Source: Spirosoma sordidisoli
GTDB lineage: Bacteria > Bacteroidota > Bacteroidia > Cytophagales > Spirosomataceae
Length of the DNA: 64,000 bases
Reading direction: 5' to 3'
Assembly (NCBI RefSeq): GCF_004138325.1
Contig: NZ_SBLB01000001.1
Location: 434,001 to 498,000 of the forward strand
Shown here: in pieces, positions 61,058 to 64,000 of the stretch
Layout of the letters: every line of letters begins with the position of its first letter
Numbering within the stretch: position 1 is the stretch's first letter
Position numbers and translations under genes: made by a program
The notes under the pieces: model-generated
What the model was told of the DNA's origin: nothing
What the model saw: the letters and a program-made list of their open reading frames with translations, nothing else
Databases searched by the model: none

Positions 61058-63145
61058 CTAGCGAACCACAATCAGTCGGGAGCGCAGCCCGCCACCCCTA
61101 TATTGAGCGGTAATCAGGTAAGGCCCTACCGGTAAGGCCGCCACCGAAAACGGCATCGACGACGCGCCGGCCGGCACCCGTTCTGAGCGCGACAGCACGA
61201 CCCGGCCCGACTCATTCGTGACCAGCAGCGAAACCGTATCGCCCGACCAGTCGGGCGGCAGCTTGAGCCGAACCTGGTCGCTGGCGGGGTTCGGAATCAG
61301 CACGGCAGTCTGAACGAAGGTGGTATCAACCGCGGTCCGGCTTACCGGCAACTCCTGCTTTATGGACAGAATAAGCTGGAGCGACGCCGTAACTACGGGC
61401 GAGGAGGCCGACTCGGCCTCCTGATTCACGGCCCGTATCCGATACTGGTAGATGGCGCCGATGCGCATAGGCCTGAGTGGTGAGGTCTGCCGCAGATCGA
61501 GGTAACTGGTAGCCGAACCGGGCAGCGTAGCCAGCAGCTGAAACCGCCCGCTGGTATCGGCCCGCTCCAGCACCCATTGGGTAATAGCGGCCGAGGGCGA
61601 TTTCCAGGCCAGCCGGATCGCCATCGTATCGATCGGAACGGCCTGCAGCGCCTGAGCACCGGGCAGCTGAGCCGCAATGGGCACCTGGAAAAAGGTCAGC
61701 GCCCGCATACCCCGCTGGTTTCGGATGGTAGGGCCAACGTAATACCCGACTTCCAGATCCCGGTATGACGACGGCAGATACGTCAGATTTTTGGCGTTGA
61801 CGGACTTGGTCAGTTTCAGCACGAGCCGGTTGCCCTGTTCCGACACGGACTGTACAACGTTCGACTCACCGGATGGGTAATCGGTATACACGAAATTACG
61901 CAGGCTCTGGGTGTAGCGCGCGCCGTTTATCGTATTGACAATGATGGTGTCGGCGGGCCAGCGCATCACCTGCCCCGGTTCAAACTCCAGGGTGATCTCA
62001 TTCTGCTCGGGGGTGCTGTAAAACACCTTGCGCACATTGGGCGAGGCTATGTTGCTGGTGTCGGTTGCGCCGTACAGGTCGCGGGCCACCAGCCGGTACA
62101 GTTCCGTACCGAACTGCCGGTAACCGGCCTCGCCATAGTGAATGCCATCGTACCCGGGCAGGCCGACGGTTGCGATGGGTTCGTTATCGCCAAATATGGC
62201 TTTCGACCGGCGCTGGTAATCGCGCAGGGCACCGGCCTGTATCTTGTTTTCGGTCAGCAGGTTCAGCTGCCCGTGGTACACTTTGGTCAGGCCGGGGTAG
62301 TCGCGCTTCCAGTTGGCATACAGTTGCGGAAACAACCGGCTGTAGGTGTCCGGATCGCCAACGGCTTCGGCTTCGCCCTGCCGCCAGATCATGGCCCGAA
62401 CCTGACCGGCCACGCCCGCTTTGGTAGCCCGGTACAGCAACCGGCCGTAGAGCGTATTCAGATTGGTGGGCTGGGTCGCATCCCGAATCACGTGGCTGTT
62501 GATGGAGGTAGAGCCCGCAGCGCCGTTGATGACAGCGGTTGGGATACCCTGCTGCTGCGCGATCAGGCGCTGAAGTTCAATACCCCACAGCGCGTTATTG
62601 CCTTCCGTCGTATTCGACAGGCTCCAGGCTGTATCGGCCGGGTTGTAGGGCACATCGCCCCGATTGACGCCAAACGTCCGGCAGAACTCACTCCGGTAGG
62701 CGTTGTTATCGAACCGGCCCACCGCATTCGACTGGCCCATGACCAGATACACATCGCCACAGACGATGCTGTCACGAACAGCAACCCGCACCGAATCACC
62801 GGCCGACGGATGCACGAACAGCGAAAACCGGTACTCGCTCAGCTCCGCTTTGATGATGGGCCTGAAGGCAAACCGCCCCGTTAGCGAGTCGACAGCAACC
62901 CGGTTATGCTGATACAGGGTCTGGTTTCGATGAACAACCAGAGAAACGGCTCTGGCGCTCCCGATCGGGATACGGCCACTGATGGTTACGGCACACTGGC
63001 TGGACTGATCGCGGGGGTAGAGTTGAAGTGGTGTGGGCCATTGGTCCAGGACAACAGACTGTGCCTGAACCATGACAGGGAAGAATCCCAGAAAGAAAGC
63101 GACAATACGTAAGGACTTCACAAGACGACGGTAAGTAAAACGCAA
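61058..63145 (-). CDS. T9SS-exported SGNH-hydrolase/acetylesterase-like protein
   Basis: The 695-residue protein has a signal peptide (cleaved near VQAQ, 29), an N-terminal beta domain, then an SGNH/sialate-O-acetylesterase-like domain (YLVMGQSNAVG with nucleophile Ser, MIWRQGEAEA, and DGIHYGEAGY with the Asp/His pair), a fibronectin-III-like domain (about 530-620) and a type A T9SS C-terminal sorting domain (IPNPASDQVRLKL to the end). It should be a cell-surface or secreted esterase on an acetylated glycan. It is 93 bp upstream of guaA on the same strand. Different in domain build from the CE6 gene at 29274. Confidence 0.82.
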   Translation of the reverse strand: MRFTYRRLVKSLRIVAFFLGFFPVMVQAQSVVLDQWPTPLQLYPRDQSSQCAVTISGRIPIGSARAVSLVVHRNQTLYQHNRVAVDSLTGRFAFRPIIKAELSEYRFSLFVHPSAGDSVRVAVRDSIVCGDVYLVMGQSNAVGRFDNNAYRSEFCRTFGVNRGDVPYNPADTAWSLSNTTEGNNALWGIELQRLIAQQQGIPTAVINGAAGSTSINSHVIRDATQPTNLNTLYGRLLYRATKAGVAGQVRAMIWRQGEAEAVGDPDTYSRLFPQLYANWKRDYPGLTKVYHGQLNLLTENKIQAGALRDYQRRSKAIFGDNEPIATVGLPGYDGIHYGEAGYRQFGTELYRLVARDLYGATDTSNIASPNVRKVFYSTPEQNEITLEFEPGQVMRWPADTIIVNTINGARYTQSLRNFVYTDYPSGESNVVQSVSEQGNRLVLKLTKSVNAKNLTYLPSSYRDLEVGYYVGPTIRNQRGMRALTFFQVPIAAQLPGAQALQAVPIDTMAIRLAWKSPSAAITQWVLERADTSGRFQLLATLPGSATSYLDLRQTSPLRPMRIGAIYQYRIRAVNQEAESASSPVVTASLQLILSIKQELPVSRTAVDTTFVQTAVLIPNPASDQVRLKLPPDWSGDTVSLLVTNESGRVVLSRSERVPAGASSMPFSVAALPVGPYLITAQYRGGGLRSRLIVVR

Positions 63146-63267
63146 ATCTACTTAGATGTCTGTACACATAATAGACTGCTGCCAACTATTTTAACCTAAC
63201 CGATTCAGCAAGTTACATGACGTATATACGTGAGAGTCTGTTGATTCGATTGACGGCTCAGCTGTAT

Positions 63268-64000
63268 TTAAGGGTAAAGCAGATATTTTTTCCTGGTCAA
63301 CTTATAAGCGTTAAGAGATGGCTGCCAGCTCTTCCGAATCTGGCTTTCCGGGACACTCGTTTGCAGTTGCAGCCGCAGCTGATCCGTACCCGCCAGCTTA
63401 TCGATGTAGTTCGTGGCCAGAAAGAAGCTGGTTTTGTCCGTAGCGCGTTTGTAGAAGTCGATGAGGTACGTTAGCACCAGGCTCTGGCGCGACACCGGTA
63501 CGGTCGACAGATCGAGGCCGTAGCAGAGTTTACCTTCCTGGGGTGGGTTCATGGCACCGGGCTTATCGACGGGGGTAAACGTATACGGGCCGTATTTGGT
63601 AAGGGGCGAGCCAATCACCTGAAACTGCTTATCGGTGCCCCGGCCAATGCTCACCACCGTTCCTTCGAAGAAACAAAGCGACGGATAGAGCAGCACCGAC
63701 TGCTGGTTAGGCAGGTTGGGCGACGGCGGTATGGGCAGCACGTAGGGCGTTTTGTGGGTGTAGTTTTTTACGGGAATAACCGTCAGCGGAGCGATCCGGC
63801 CGGGCCCGAGCCAGCCTTCGCCGTTGATCATACGCGCCAGTTCGCCGATGGTCAGTCCATGAACGACCGGAATAGGGTGCATACCGACAAACGACTTAAA
63901 CTTGGGGTCAAGTACAGGGCCATCGATGTAATGCCCGTTCGGATTGGGACGGTCCAGCACGATCATGGGCTTACGGGTTTCGGCGCAGGCTTCCATCACG
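63268..64000 (-). CDS. DUF1343 / NamZ-type exo-beta-N-acetylmuramidase, 3' part only
   Basis: Only the C-terminal 243 residues are in the window; the 5' part lies beyond 64000, so the listed end is the window edge. KPMIVLDRPNPNGHYIDGP, FEGTVVSIGRGTDKQF, and LTYLIDFYKRATDKTSFF are standard DUF1343 blocks. NamZ-type enzymes (family GH171) remove N-acetylmuramate from peptidoglycan pieces and belong to cell-wall recycling or scavenging. The stop codon TAA at 63268-63270 is clear. Confidence 0.85.
   Translation of the reverse strand, partial: VMEACAETRKPMIVLDRPNPNGHYIDGPVLDPKFKSFVGMHPIPVVHGLTIGELARMINGEGWLGPGRIAPLTVIPVKNYTHKTPYVLPIPPSPNLPNQQSVLLYPSLCFFEGTVVSIGRGTDKQFQVIGSPLTKYGPYTFTPVDKPGAMNPPQEGKLCYGLDLSTVPVSRQSLVLTYLIDFYKRATDKTSFFLATNYIDKLAGTDQLRLQLQTSVPESQIRKSWQPSLNAYKLTRKKYLLYP

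Overview
The window reads as chromosome of a moderately GC-rich Bacteroidota member, most like the Cytophagales (Spirosoma and relatives; this is inference from protein style, not a search). Evidence: a SusC/SusD outer-membrane pair, a type IX secretion (T9SS) C-terminal sorting domain, many exported glycoside hydrolases, no clear Shine-Dalgarno sequences, and tightly packed operons with 4-13 bp overlaps. I see no rRNA, tRNA, CRISPR array, phage or transposase gene. At least fifteen genes act on carbohydrates.

Layout. (1) 1-8.2 kb: a dispersed palindromic repeat, an exported GH95 fucosidase, a three-gene minus-strand operon (ribokinase, exported ADP-ribosylglycohydrolase-like enzyme, sugar permease) that looks like a ribose/ADP-ribose scavenging unit, and a helical protein of unknown function. 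(2) 8.3-16.3 kb: an AraC regulator divergent from an alpha-galactosidase, a phytanoyl-CoA-dioxygenase-like oxygenase, an MFS sugar importer and an exported GH94/GH36-type enzyme. (3) 16.3-24.2 kb: a minus-strand operon with ROK kinase, EamA permease, SIS-domain isomerase, GH38-like alpha-mannosidase, beta-helix protein and a sugar isomerase. (4) 24.3-51.7 kb: a 27-kb polysaccharide utilization locus (PUL). SusC and SusD lead 14 downstream genes: GH38-like, three GH39-like paralogues, GH105-type + DUF4861, GH115, a sodium/solute symporter, SDR, RraA, two heparinase II/III-type lyases, CE6-type esterase, VOC protein and a zinc alcohol dehydrogenase. A KduD-like dehydrogenase and an IclR regulator are divergent from SusC. 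(5) 51.7-54.2 kb: repeat palindromes, an orphan 562-residue protein and a coding remnant. (6) 54.2-59.1 kb: a decaying reductase/regulator region with a frameshifted SDR, two AraC regulators, an aldo/keto reductase pseudogene and an intact aldo/keto reductase. (7) 59.4-64 kb: guaA, a T9SS-exported SGNH esterase and the 3' part of a NamZ-type (DUF1343) gene cut by the window end.

How the genes work together. The PUL carries the enzyme classes needed to take apart a polymer rich in both uronic acid and mannose: lyases make 4,5-unsaturated uronyl ends, a GH105-type hydrolase removes them, GH115 removes glucuronate, the GH38-like enzyme removes alpha-mannose, and an esterase removes acetyl groups. 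KduD plus an IclR (KdgR-type) regulator fits control by 2-keto-3-deoxygluconate. A glucuronomannan-like gum or a xanthan-like polymer is a reasonable but unproven target.

Non-coding structure is unusually informative: two REPIN-like elements sit inside the PUL operon and each supplies the stop codon of the gene before it; an intrinsic terminator splits susCD-GH38 from the rest; and a 9-bp direct repeat at 20-bp spacing upstream of the aldo/keto reductase looks like an AraC-type operator.
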